From Modestobacter sp. DSM 44400 (GTDB taxonomy: Bacteria; Actinomycetota; Actinomycetes; Mycobacteriales; Geodermatophilaceae), in NCBI RefSeq assembly GCF_900107175.1, contig NZ_FNOZ01000038.1:1-39199 (forward strand): DNA of 39,199 nucleotides. Reading direction: 5' to 3'. Below, piece by piece: positions 7,521 through 15,487 of this stretch. The position numbers and the translations under genes are program-made. Position 1 is the stretch's first letter. Each line of letters starts with the position of its first letter. Below the pieces are notes generated by a model that did no database searches, had not been told where the DNA came from, and saw nothing but the letters and a program-made list of their open reading frames with translations.

Positions 7521-10500
7521 CCGCCCACCAGCGGGAGCGGGTGCCGTCGGTGTCCGCCGCCGCACCGACCCGGGGACGTCCTGGCCGCGAGCCGGCTCGT
7601 CCCGGCCCGAACCTGCCGCCGGTGCTGGACCTGCAGGCCCGGATCGGCAACCGGGCGACCACCCGGCTCGTGCCCGTGCTGTCGGCCGCACCGATGCTGC
7701 CGGGTGCGGCGCTCGTGCAGCGGTGCGGAGGCCGGGAACCCTGCGGCTGTCACGACGAGGAGGAGAACGCGACGGCGCTGCAGCCCCGGCTGCGGATCGG
7801 ACCGGCTGGCGACCGGTACGAGCAGGAGGCCGAGCGGATGTCGGCCGCGGTGCTGGGGGCGCCGCCCACCAGCGATGCCCGACCGCGGCCCGGACCCGCG
7901 CTGGTCGATCAGCTGCAGCGGTCGCTGGACCCGGCGGACGAGACCGGACCGGGGTTCGATGCCGACCTGGAGCCAGCGGTCGACGTGGCGTCAGAGGTCG
8001 ACACACCGCCCGACGTCGACCGCGTCGAGGACGTCGAGGACGTCGGGGAGGTCGAGGACGAGGTCGGCGGGGATGCTGGCGGGGACGACGGGGACGACGC
8101 TGGTGGCGACGCGGAGCTCCGCTCCGCCGGCGCGGGGACGCCGGCCGGTCCCGCTGTCGAGCGGCCCGGCCCGGTAGAACTGCGGCGGCACCCGGCCGCA
8201 CCGGCGCCGCAGAGCTCCGGGGCGGACGTGCAGGGTTACGTGGCCGGACTCGGGCGCGGCGGCCACGCACTGCCGGCCGGCACCCGCGGGGAGCTCGAGC
8301 CACTGTTCCGGTACGACTTGTCCGACGTGCGGGTGCACGACGACCCGGCGGCCGCGCGCGCGGCACAGGCGGTCGGAGCGCTGGCCTTCACGGTCGGCCG
8401 GCACGTCGTCTTCGCCGCCGGTCAGTACGCCCCCGCCACCCGCACCGGCCGGGCCCTGCTCGCCCACGAACTGACCCACGTCGTCCAGCAGTCCGGGTCG
8501 CGTGGGGCACCGCCCGGGATCCAGCGAGCCCGCTGGGGCCCGTGCCCGCCGGGGCAGTCGCTCCCGGCGCACCACCCCTTCCGGTACACGGCTGCCGAGC
8601 TGACCATGCTCGCCTACTACCGCGCGGTCGGCGGCAGTTCGTGCTGGTCGAGCAACGTCGAGAAGTTCTGGGAGATGTCGTGCACCGGGCCGGCCGGACG
8701 GCGCATCCGGCAGTTCGCCCGGAACTTCCGCAGCGGCAAGGGCAGCCAGAACCGCCGGATCGGCGCGGATCCGGGGAAGGTTGCCGCTCCCGGGAGGGGC
8801 GAAGGCGCCCTGGACGCCATCGCCGGCGGCGAGGCAGCGATGACCGCGGTCGCGGCCTTCGTCCAGCCGGACATCATCGACTTCCAGCACCGCGAGATCT
8901 ACGACGTCACCACGGCCAAGCAGGCCGGGGCCAAGGTGGCGAAGGTCCATGGCTACGCCGTGCTGGCCTCGCGGATCACGGGTGAGCACTGGACGCCGGG
9001 TACCCGGCTGCAGAGCAGGCCGATGCCACCGCCGTACCGCTTCATGCCCGGCGAGACCATCTGCTTCGGGCCGACCGACCTGGCCGCCCGACCGGGCGTG
9101 CTGGCCTACGAGGTGATCGGTTCCGGGAAGAAGAAGTCGAAGAAGAAGGCGAGGGGGAAGAAGCAAAGGGCGAAGCCGACCAAGAAGGGCCCGAAGAAGA
9201 CCGGGCCGAAGAAGACGGCGCCGAAGAAGACCGCCTCGAAGAAGACCGCCTCGAAGAAGACCGCCTCGAAGAAGCCGGATGCGAAGAAGCCCGATGCGCA
9301 GACCCCGCCGAAGACGCTGCCCGTCGGCGGAGCGAACATCGGTTTCGGCATCAGCATCGGGAGCACCGGGGGAGGGTCGGCGAACGCCGGAGTCGGGATC
9401 TCGATCTTGTCCCGCGGTGCCAGCTACGGCACCGTGAGCGCGGGCGTCGTCTACGACTCGACCGGCTACGCCGTCGGCACGGTGGGCGTCGGGGCCGGGG
9501 CCGGCAACACCGGGGCGGCGGCCCTGAGCGCGGGGGCCGGGGCCGCCAAGGACACGACGTCGGCCGGTGTGGCGACCGCCGGTGCGGGGACGAGTTCGGG
9601 GAGCACCAGCGTCGCGGCCGCGAGCGCCGGCGCCGGGACCAGCAAGGACGACACCACAGCCGGCGTCGCGGTGGCCGGGAAGGGGTCGAGCGAGGGCAAC
9701 CTCGGTGCGGCGGCCGGGACCAGCGGTTCGGGGCGGAGCGAGGGCAACGTGACCGCCGTGGCCGGCGGCTCCGGGGGCACTGGCGGCTCCGGTCAGATCG
9801 GGGCGTCGTCCGCTGCGGGGACCGCCGCCGGGGAGACGTCCGCCGGGGGGACCGCCGCTGCGGGGACGTCCGCGCCGGGGGCGTCCGCCGAGGGGACCAC
9901 CGCTGAGGGGACCCGGCGTCCGGACGGCGGGTCCGGGGCAGGTCAGGGCGCAGGTGCTGCGGGTGCGCACGGTCTGGGGATCCCGGGGTCGTCGCCGGCG
10001 GACGCCGATCGGGCCGTCGACGAGGCCGCCGCGATGGAGCGGTTGCTGCGGAGCGCTTCGCCGGCTCAGCGGGCCTTCTTCACCGCCCTGATCCGCAAGA
10101 CCCAGGGCGGCAGTTTCGTCGTCCCCGGATCCCAGTGGGTGCAGCTGATGCTGACCGCGACCACGGACGTGTCCCAGGAGGACCTCGCCTACCTCATCAC
10201 CCTGGACTGGCACCCCGGCCAGGTCACCGCCGAGCAGTTGCGGCAGCAGGTCCGGCAGGCCCTCGCGCGACGGACCTCCGGGGCCCCACCCGGGCTGCCC
10301 GCCGATGCGGGGTCCGGTGACCGCGTCGCGGCCCACGTGAAGCCGCCGACCGCACCGGTGGCGGGCAAGGCCGCACCGACGCCTGAGGCAGGGAGAACCG
10401 GGACTCGAGACGCGAAGGACGAGCCGGGGGAGCCGGGGGAGTCGCAGCAGGAGCGGATCGAGCGCCTTGCCCACCGCGCGCGTGACCACGGACCGTCCGC

Positions 10501-10756
10501 CGGTCAGGACGTGCTCCTCTACTCGAAGTCCGCGAAGCCGGGTCAGCAGATCGACGCCACGGTCTACCTGCATCTCCAGGTCCCCGGCACCGGGGCCATC
10601 CTCTGGTGGACGGCAGACGTGCACGGCACGCTCACGGGCCGTGGCGACGCGAGCGGGTTCCAGGTGGCCAGTGGCACCGAGCTGGTCAGCGCCGGAGGCG
10701 ACGTCCTCCGCGTGGGATGGTGGGGCCAGCTCAACCCGCTCCGGTTCCGACCGTGA
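7517..10756 (+). CDS. DUF4157 (eCIS core domain) putative cargo protein with Lys-rich tail and 16-residue repeats
   Basis: 1079 residues; ATG 7517 overlaps the LanB stop (ATGA) and is preferred over a longer frame starting inside LanB. The N-terminus has a Cys cluster (RCGGREPCGCHD) common in this class and an Asp/Glu-rich linker (~145-200). Residues ~240-325 are the DUF4157 domain, with VRVHDDPAAARAAQAVGALA and LAHELTHVVQQ (HExxH at 317-321). Residues ~340-530 are a unique domain with PDIID (451-455) and REIYDVTT, resembling a PD-(D/E)XK nuclease core but lacking the usual Lys. Residues ~537-600 are histone-H1-like (repeated SKKTA). Five 16-residue Gly/Ala repeats start at ~672. The C-terminal ~250 residues are unrecognised. 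DUF4157 proteins are typically linked to contractile injection systems as cargo; the toxic function here is inference. Confidence 0.8.
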   Translation: MTAHQRERVPSVSAAAPTRGRPGREPARPGPNLPPVLDLQARIGNRATTRLVPVLSAAPMLPGAALVQRCGGREPCGCHDEEENATALQPRLRIGPAGDRYEQEAERMSAAVLGAPPTSDARPRPGPALVDQLQRSLDPADETGPGFDADLEPAVDVASEVDTPPDVDRVEDVEDVGEVEDEVGGDAGGDDGDDAGGDAELRSAGAGTPAGPAVERPGPVELRRHPAAPAPQSSGADVQGYVAGLGRGGHALPAGTRGELEPLFRYDLSDVRVHDDPAAARAAQAVGALAFTVGRHVVFAAGQYAPATRTGRALLAHELTHVVQQSGSRGAPPGIQRARWGPCPPGQSLPAHHPFRYTAAELTMLAYYRAVGGSSCWSSNVEKFWEMSCTGPAGRRIRQFARNFRSGKGSQNRRIGADPGKVAAPGRGEGALDAIAGGEAAMTAVAAFVQPDIIDFQHREIYDVTTAKQAGAKVAKVHGYAVLASRITGEHWTPGTRLQSRPMPPPYRFMPGETICFGPTDLAARPGVLAYEVIGSGKKKSKKKARGKKQRAKPTKKGPKKTGPKKTAPKKTASKKTASKKTASKKPDAKKPDAQTPPKTLPVGGANIGFGISIGSTGGGSANAGVGISILSRGASYGTVSAGVVYDSTGYAVGTVGVGAGAGNTGAAALSAGAGAAKDTTSAGVATAGAGTSSGSTSVAAASAGAGTSKDDTTAGVAVAGKGSSEGNLGAAAGTSGSGRSEGNVTAVAGGSGGTGGSGQIGASSAAGTAAGETSAGGTAAAGTSAPGASAEGTTAEGTRRPDGGSGAGQGAGAAGAHGLGIPGSSPADADRAVDEAAAMERLLRSASPAQRAFFTALIRKTQGGSFVVPGSQWVQLMLTATTDVSQEDLAYLITLDWHPGQVTAEQLRQQVRQALARRTSGAPPGLPADAGSGDRVAAHVKPPTAPVAGKAAPTPEAGRTGTRDAKDEPGEPGESQQERIERLAHRARDHGPSAGQDVLLYSKSAKPGQQIDATVYLHLQVPGTGAILWWTADVHGTLTGRGDASGFQVASGTELVSAGGDVLRVGWWGQLNPLRFRP
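9124..9300 (+). repeat. Lys-rich KKTAS-type coding repeat
   Basis: AAGAAG pairs recur every 15 bases, coding for PKKTG, PKKTA, SKKTA (repeated) and then PDAKK units. The composition resembles the C-terminal tails of histone H1 and HU-like proteins, which bind DNA without fixed structure. It lies between the nuclease-like domain and the Gly-rich repeats of the same protein. Confidence 0.8.
9530..9769 (+). repeat. Five 48-bp coding repeats (16-residue Gly/Ala/Ser/Thr units)
   Basis: Consecutive units read AGAGAAKDTTSAGVAT, AGAGTSSGSTSVAAAS, AGAGTSKDDTTAGVAV, AGKGSSEGNLGAAAGT and SGSGRSEGNVTAVAGG. Alternating small and polar residues at a fixed period suggest a beta-solenoid or a flexible stalk. 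A weaker unit precedes the array. Confidence 0.75.
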
Positions 10757-10768
10757 CCGGGGCTCCGG

Positions 10769-10780
10769 CCACGTACGTGG
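10769..10780. repeat. Perfect 12-bp palindrome between the two DUF4157 genes
   Basis: CCACGTACGTGG is its own reverse complement and sits in the 67-base gap, 43 bases before the next start codon. It could be a regulator site or a weak hairpin. A second small stem (CCCCTCGAAGGGG) lies just before the ribosome site of the next gene. Confidence 0.4.
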
Positions 10781-10823
10781 ATCAGCCCGTGACCCAGGGA
10801 TCCCCTCGAAGGGGAGGCTCCAC

Positions 10824-12635
10824 ATGAACGCCGTGGCACTGCTCGTCCGGGACGGGGAGCGACGGGCCGGCCCGCTCCGGCCGGCACCCGAGAACGCCCA
10901 GCGTCGCCAGCCGCGGCCGCGGGCACTGGACCTGCAGCAGACGGTCGGGAACCAGGCCGTCCGGGGGCTGGTCCAGCCCACGAGAGGTGCCGCGGCCGGC
11001 CAGGGGGCGGCGGGGGGTGCGCCGCTCGACGGGGCGACACGGGCGATGATGGAGGCGAGCTTCAACCAGGACCTCAGCGGTGTGCGGGTCCGACAGGACG
11101 TCTCCGCAGCTGCCACCGCCCGCCAGCTAGGCGCGCGCGCCTTCACCATCGGTGAACAGGTGCACCTGGGGCAGGACGTGCCCCCACTGGAGACGACGGC
11201 CGGCCGTTCGACGCTGGCGCATGAACTCGCCCACGTCCTGCAGCAGCGCCGCGGGGGACTCGAGCCGGCCGCCGACCCCGGCAGCGCCGCCGAGCGCGAG
11301 GCCGAAGCGGCCGGAGCCTCGGTGCTCGAGGGCGGTGGTCCGGGGCCCATCGCGCAGGGCACGGCGGTGGGGGTGGCACGGCAGCCCACCGACCCGCGGC
11401 ACGTGCGCGGGTACGCCGGCGAGCAGGGCATGGGCTTCGAGCTCTACCCACAGAAGGAAGGATGGATCTTCTTCGAGGGGCCGAGCGGCTCGGCCGGCCA
11501 CCAGACGACCAACCCGGGCTTCGACGGGGTCGTCTACAACACCCGGACCCGTGAGCTGCACCTCGTGGACAACAAGTCCTACAAGGCCACCGGGAACGTG
11601 CGCTCGGCAACGGCGATCGACCCGGCCAAGAACCTCGCCCAGAACGTGGACGACCTCATCCTGCGAGTGGAATCGGCCCGCGACGTGGAGGGCCGAATTC
11701 TGGTGCTCGGCCTGCTGCGGCGGACCAGGGCGGCCCTGGCAGCAGGCGGCCCTGTTCCAGGGGAGGTCCACCTGGTGGTCACCAGCGTCGGTGGCCGGAC
11801 CTCGGACGTGTCGAAGGCCCTCTGGGGCCGGGGCGTCGAGCACCGGCCGCCGAAGCCCTCGACACCGTCCCCGGCATCCCCGCCGAGCCCCACCACGGGT
11901 ACGCCACCGACCACGACCACATCAGCCGCGGGCGGAGCTGCCCCGGGAGCGGAAACCGCCGCGCACTCCAGCCCGACCACGTCCGGGGCGCACGTCCAGG
12001 CGCCCGAGCCGCACTCGCCGCAGGTCCCGCACTCGCCGCAGGTCCCGCACTCGCCGCAGGTCCCGCACTCGCCGCACGTCCCGCACTCGCCGCAGGTCCC
12101 GCACTCGCCGCACGTCCCGCACTCGCCGCACGTGCCGCGATCCCCGAAGATCCGCGGCGGACTGCTCATCGGCGTGGTGATCGCCGGGGTGACCTACTTC
12201 GTCACGGACGACGCCTACGCCGCCGGGCAGACGCTAAACCCGACGGCCAGTACGACGGACGCCGTGCGGAGCGGGGGCTCCGGCCTGGACGTGACCGTGG
12301 GGATTGCGAGGGACCTGGTCAGCCTCACCCCGCCCGGCGCGATTGCGTTCCTGGTCTGGGACCTGGGCCAGCCACGCGGAGAGTTCCGCTACGACCAGGA
12401 ACTCTACGACCGGGCGGTGCGGGAGGGCCGCAACCCGTTCTGTGCTCAGTGCCACGGGCCCGGCGGTGCACTCGATCCGAACAGCAGGTGGAACCGACGG
12501 TCCGCGTTCGACCTGTCGACCCAGCTCGGGGGAGTCCGCCAGGTGCGGTGGACCACCCTGTCCCCGGACGAGCAGGCAGAGGTCAGCCGGTTCCTCGGCG
12601 CTCCGCCGTCCGTGGCCGCCGGCAGCAAGCCATGA
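10824..12635 (+). CDS. Second DUF4157 putative cargo protein with nuclease-like domain, proline-repeat linker, membrane segment and CxxCH motif
   Basis: 603 residues; ATG 10824 follows a good ribosome site (GGGGAGG, about 7 bases upstream). An upstream in-frame extension overlaps the previous gene and is rejected. DUF4157 spans ~70-140 (LAHELAHVLQQ, HExxH at 133-137). Residues ~190-335 hold NPGFDGVVYN and LHLVDNKSYKATG; Asp234, Asp249 and Lys251 fit a PD-(D/E)XK-like D...(D/E)xK pattern, followed by ATAIDPAKNLAQNVDDLI. Residues ~396-437 are PHSPQV hexapeptides. A hydrophobic helix lies at ~447-465 (LLIGVVIAGVTYFV). The last ~65 residues include CAQCHGPGG (540-548), a cytochrome-c-type haem motif, and end with a cytochrome-like helix (LSPDEQAEVSRFL). 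I infer a DNA-targeting cargo protein of the injection system; the CxxCH part is unexplained. Confidence 0.78.
   Translation: MNAVALLVRDGERRAGPLRPAPENAQRRQPRPRALDLQQTVGNQAVRGLVQPTRGAAAGQGAAGGAPLDGATRAMMEASFNQDLSGVRVRQDVSAAATARQLGARAFTIGEQVHLGQDVPPLETTAGRSTLAHELAHVLQQRRGGLEPAADPGSAAEREAEAAGASVLEGGGPGPIAQGTAVGVARQPTDPRHVRGYAGEQGMGFELYPQKEGWIFFEGPSGSAGHQTTNPGFDGVVYNTRTRELHLVDNKSYKATGNVRSATAIDPAKNLAQNVDDLILRVESARDVEGRILVLGLLRRTRAALAAGGPVPGEVHLVVTSVGGRTSDVSKALWGRGVEHRPPKPSTPSPASPPSPTTGTPPTTTTSAAGGAAPGAETAAHSSPTTSGAHVQAPEPHSPQVPHSPQVPHSPQVPHSPHVPHSPQVPHSPHVPHSPHVPRSPKIRGGLLIGVVIAGVTYFVTDDAYAAGQTLNPTASTTDAVRSGGSGLDVTVGIARDLVSLTPPGAIAFLVWDLGQPRGEFRYDQELYDRAVREGRNPFCAQCHGPGGALDPNSRWNRRSAFDLSTQLGGVRQVRWTTLSPDEQAEVSRFLGAPPSVAAGSKP
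12009..12134 (+). repeat. Seven 18-bp tandem repeats coding PHSPQV/PHSPHV
   Basis: Seven hexapeptide units in a row (Q or H at position 5), then one degenerate unit, PRSPKI. The near-identical codons indicate recent tandem expansion. The Pro at every third position suggests an extended, stiff linker before the membrane segment. Confidence 0.9.
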
Positions 12636-12679
12636 CAGCGGCCGTGTGACGGCGGGCTGACGGGTCGTTGACGCGGCGC

Positions 12680-12696
12680 CCCGGACCCCGTCCGGG
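12680..12696. terminator. Possible transcription terminator after the cargo operon
   Basis: CCCGGAC and GTCCGGG form a 7-bp stem with a CCC loop 45 bases after the stop of the second DUF4157 gene. There is no T-run, which is common in high-GC actinobacteria, so the call is tentative. Confidence 0.35.
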
Positions 12697-12851
12697 TCGG
12701 ACAAGCCACGACGGTCCGACGGTGCCGGCCCGACCGGGACGGCCCCTCGTTCTGCCGGATGACACCGTGGTGACGACTGGCCCAGCCGGCACCACCTCCA
12801 CGTGGAGCGCCGAGGATCCGCCTGATGGTCAGGTCGGATCCAGGGTCGAGG

Positions 12852-13196
12852 TCATTGCCCGGTGTCAGCTTTGTCCGGGCCTCGTCCCTCACTCTCGGGC
12901 CGCCGTTCCGCAGCATGCGCGTCCACGCGCTCGAGGCGCTGACGGATTGCCGCGACGTTGAGCGCCAGGTCCTCGAGCGCCTCGACGGCCCGCGTCGCCA
13001 GCGCGAACGTGAGGTTCTCCCGCTGCTCCCCGGAGCTGGGCTCTCGGTGGCCGTGCGGGGTCTGGGCGCGCTCGCCCAGTCGACGCGTCACCTCCCCCCA
13101 CGGGTCGTCACTGCTCCGCAGATCGCCGAACAGCTCGCGCAGCATCCGCTGCGCCCGCTCCAGGAACTCGGCCGGATCAGGCCCGTTGGTCGCCAT
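12852..13196 (-). CDS. Hypothetical small helical protein
   Basis: 114 residues from ATG 13196, preceded by GAGAGGGG at suitable distance. An N-terminal helix (PAEFLERAQRMLRELFGDL) and a C-terminal helix (LATRAVEALEDLALNVAAIRQRLERVD) flank a Gly/Pro/His-rich loop; the end is charged. No family recognised and no membrane segment. The frame is open upstream to 13586 and could encode a longer protein (an internal ATG at 13376 gives MGVREIAEEVPAG), but that part has low-complexity composition and no good ribosome site. It is transcribed convergently with the cargo operon and away from the kinase gene. Role unknown. Confidence 0.5.
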   Translation of the reverse strand: MATNGPDPAEFLERAQRMLRELFGDLRSSDDPWGEVTRRLGERAQTPHGHREPSSGEQRENLTFALATRAVEALEDLALNVAAIRQRLERVDAHAAERRPESEGRGPDKADTGQ

Positions 13197-13870
13197 CCGT
13201 TTCCCCTCTCTGATCATGTCGAGCATCTCGCACGGATAGGGAGATGGCCGGTTGACGAGGCCCGGTGAGCGGCCGGAGTTGCGCGCGGCCGTCAGTCCAA
13301 CGGTCATCCACCACTCGGCACCGACACGAGGGTCTACCCCAGCGGGAACCTCCTCCGCGATCTCGCGCACCCCCATCCTCCGCCGAGGTGGCGTGCTCGT
13401 CACTGGCACGCCACTGGCACGCCGCCGGGAGGCCGATGGGTCGGCGGGCCAGTCGGCCTTGGCGGCCATCGTCGCGGTCCTCGGTGTCCGGTTTCGCGGC
13501 CAGAAGCAGGATGGTGACCCGGGGTCGACAAGCGGGTGCGTGGCGCTTGGGTCCAGGTGCAGCCGGGCGTCGGGGGCCAGGGTCACGGCTGGGATCGGAC
13601 CGGTACTGCCCGTCTCGGGCCAGGGCGGGTCAACCCGTGGTCAGAGGCCCACAGCGATGATGGGGAATCGGCGGGAGACGGGTAGTCCTGTGACGCGTCG
13701 GATTCCCCGGTAAGTGGGCGTGAGTTTGGGTGTGCGACGGGAGACGCGCTACATGCGCACACGCCGGCGAAGCGCGACCGCTTCCGTTGAGGAGCAGTCG
13801 CCCACGGCGTGGGTGTCGCTCGACCAGTCGGAGGACGAGCCGGGAGCCGTCGGCGAAACCCAGTCCTCGC
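13197..13870. other. Gene-poor interval between hypothetical gene and sensor kinase
   Basis: About 670 bases without a convincing gene. Frames are open on both strands but show no recognisable domain or start signals, apart from the possible upstream extension of the leftward hypothetical gene. A short direct repeat, CACTGGCACGC, occurs twice in tandem near 13400. The interval probably holds the promoters of the two divergent units and possibly decayed coding sequence. Confidence 0.4.
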
Positions 13871-13876
13871 TACGGT
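13871..13876 (+). promoter_or_regulatory. -10 box for a leaderless kinase transcript
   Basis: TACGGT is followed by six bases and then GTG 13883. In actinobacteria a TANNNT box at this spacing places the transcript start at the start codon. It supports the chosen start of the kinase. Confidence 0.4.
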
Positions 13877-13882
13877 TCGCCC

Positions 13883-15487
13883 GTGTCCCGACGGTGGCTG
13901 TCCCTCGTCGCGGTGGTTGCGGTGGCTGCCGTGGGGATCGCCGCCGCCCTCGACGAGGCCGCCGGTCCGGCGGAGTGGATGTTCGGCAGCGTTCTCTGCC
14001 TGTCCGCCCTCGGCGGGCTGCACCTCGCGATCGGCGCCGCTCGGAGGGCCCTTGCGGAGCGGGGGCGCGATCGGCATCTGGCCGCAATGTCCCCTGATCA
14101 CACCGTCCGTCAGGCGGTGCTGGCCGAGCGCGCCCGGCTGGCAGCCGACGTGCAGATGGTTATCCGCTCCGCCGTCCTCGGCATGGCCGATTCCGCCCGG
14201 CTGGCGGCGTGCACGTGGGAGCAGGACCCGGCGCCGGCCCTCGCGCCGGTGCAGGCCCAGGGGCAGACCGCCGTCCAGGAGTTGCGCAGGCTGCTCGGTC
14301 TGCTCCGTTCGGCCGCCGCAGAACCGGCACCGCCACCGGCGCCGCCCGCGCCTGCGGCGCACGGTCATCGCAGCGACCTGGCGCTGGCGCTCGGGACCGC
14401 GCTCCTGGCCGGGGTCGAGCAGTACGTGGCGGTGCGCCTGCCGGATGTCGGGCTGACCGCTGGCGACGAGTCCCTGCTGCTCGGCTGCGCCGCGGCCGCG
14501 GCGGTCGGGCTACGCCGTCGAGCTCCCGGCTGGGGAGCGCTGCTCTGCGGACTGCTGCCCCTCCTGTCCGTGGTGACGCAGCCGGTCCTCGTCGGTGTCG
14601 GATTGCTGGTCACCGCGAGCACCTTGATCTGGGCCGTTGTGCGCCGCGGCGGCCTTCTCGACGTCGGTGGCGGGGTGGTGCTCGTGGTCGGTGCCGCTGT
14701 CGCGACGGTCGCCGTGCTCCCGGAGAACCTGCCGGTCCTGCTCGTGGTCGTGGGCGCTGCCGCGGCGGGGGGTTCGGTGGCGCGAGCAGGAGATGAGTGG
14801 GCCCGGTCGTCCCGTCGCCTGGCCGACGATCGCGAGGCCTGGCTGCGGGCGGGCGCGGAGCGGGCGGTCCGGATTGAGCGGCTCGCGGTCGCGCGGGAGC
14901 TCCACGACGTCGTCTCGCACGCCGTCGGTCTCATGACGGTGCAGGCGGGCGCGGCGGCCGCCCAGCTCCCGTGCAATCGTCAGCGTGCCCGTGTCGCCCT
15001 CGACCGCGTCCTCGCCACCGCCGCCGACACGGTGGGGGAGCTCAGCCGGCTGCTCATTGCGGTCGAGGGCAGCCCGCTCGGCGGCGGCACGGTCCCCTCG
15101 GACCGCTACGGGCAGGCCCTGCGGGCGCTGGTCGACCGCATGGGTAGTGCGGGTCTGGACGTGCACCTGGACGCAGACGAGGTGCCGGCCGGGGACGCCG
15201 GCGCGGCAGTGCACCGCGTCGTGCAGGAGTCGCTGACCAACGCCCTGCGGCACAGCCCCGGCGCGCACGTCGTGGTGCGCGTCGACACCCGACCGGAAGT
15301 CGTCATCGTCGACATCGAAGACGACGGGCCAGGGCCCGGCCCGCAGGCGCCCTCCGGCTACGGCCTGGTCGGCATCGCCGAGCGAGTGCACCAGCTCGGC
15401 GGCGAGCTCAGCACCGGAACGCACGCCGGCGGATCCGGGTTCGCCGTCCACGTGCGCCTGCCGCTGACCGCTGGACAGCCGTCGTGA
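13883..15487 (+). CDS. NarL/DesK-like sensor histidine kinase with an additional degenerate HisKA_3 module
   Basis: 534 residues from GTG 13883. One membrane helix lies at the N-terminus (LSLVAVVAVAAVGIAAAL) and several more at ~175-285, so it is an integral membrane sensor. The catalytic core is canonical: ELHDVVSHAVGLMTVQAG with phospho-acceptor His341, then EDDGPGPGPQ and GYGLVGIAERV of the HATPase domain. Residues ~80-150 repeat the helical hairpin of a HisKA_3 domain (ERARLAADVQMVIRSAV...AVQELRRLLGLLRS), but the His-Asp pair is replaced by Gln91-Met92, so this copy cannot be phosphorylated. The stop overlaps the regulator start (GTGA). The signal sensed is unknown; proximity to the injection-system operon permits, but does not show, regulation of it. 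Confidence 0.85.
   Translation: MSRRWLSLVAVVAVAAVGIAAALDEAAGPAEWMFGSVLCLSALGGLHLAIGAARRALAERGRDRHLAAMSPDHTVRQAVLAERARLAADVQMVIRSAVLGMADSARLAACTWEQDPAPALAPVQAQGQTAVQELRRLLGLLRSAAAEPAPPPAPPAPAAHGHRSDLALALGTALLAGVEQYVAVRLPDVGLTAGDESLLLGCAAAAAVGLRRRAPGWGALLCGLLPLLSVVTQPVLVGVGLLVTASTLIWAVVRRGGLLDVGGGVVLVVGAAVATVAVLPENLPVLLVVVGAAAAGGSVARAGDEWARSSRRLADDREAWLRAGAERAVRIERLAVARELHDVVSHAVGLMTVQAGAAAAQLPCNRQRARVALDRVLATAADTVGELSRLLIAVEGSPLGGGTVPSDRYGQALRALVDRMGSAGLDVHLDADEVPAGDAGAAVHRVVQESLTNALRHSPGAHVVVRVDTRPEVVIVDIEDDGPGPGPQAPSGYGLVGIAERVHQLGGELSTGTHAGGSGFAVHVRLPLTAGQPS

Noticed and set aside
9106..9366. Minus-strand frame rich in Phe and Val that looks like a membrane protein
   Set aside because: It is the reverse of AAGAAG (Lys-Lys) codons in the DUF4157 gene, so the hydrophobicity is an artefact.
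7991..11431. 1146-codon minus-strand frame opposite the two DUF4157 genes
   Set aside because: No domains; an open antisense frame caused by high GC content.
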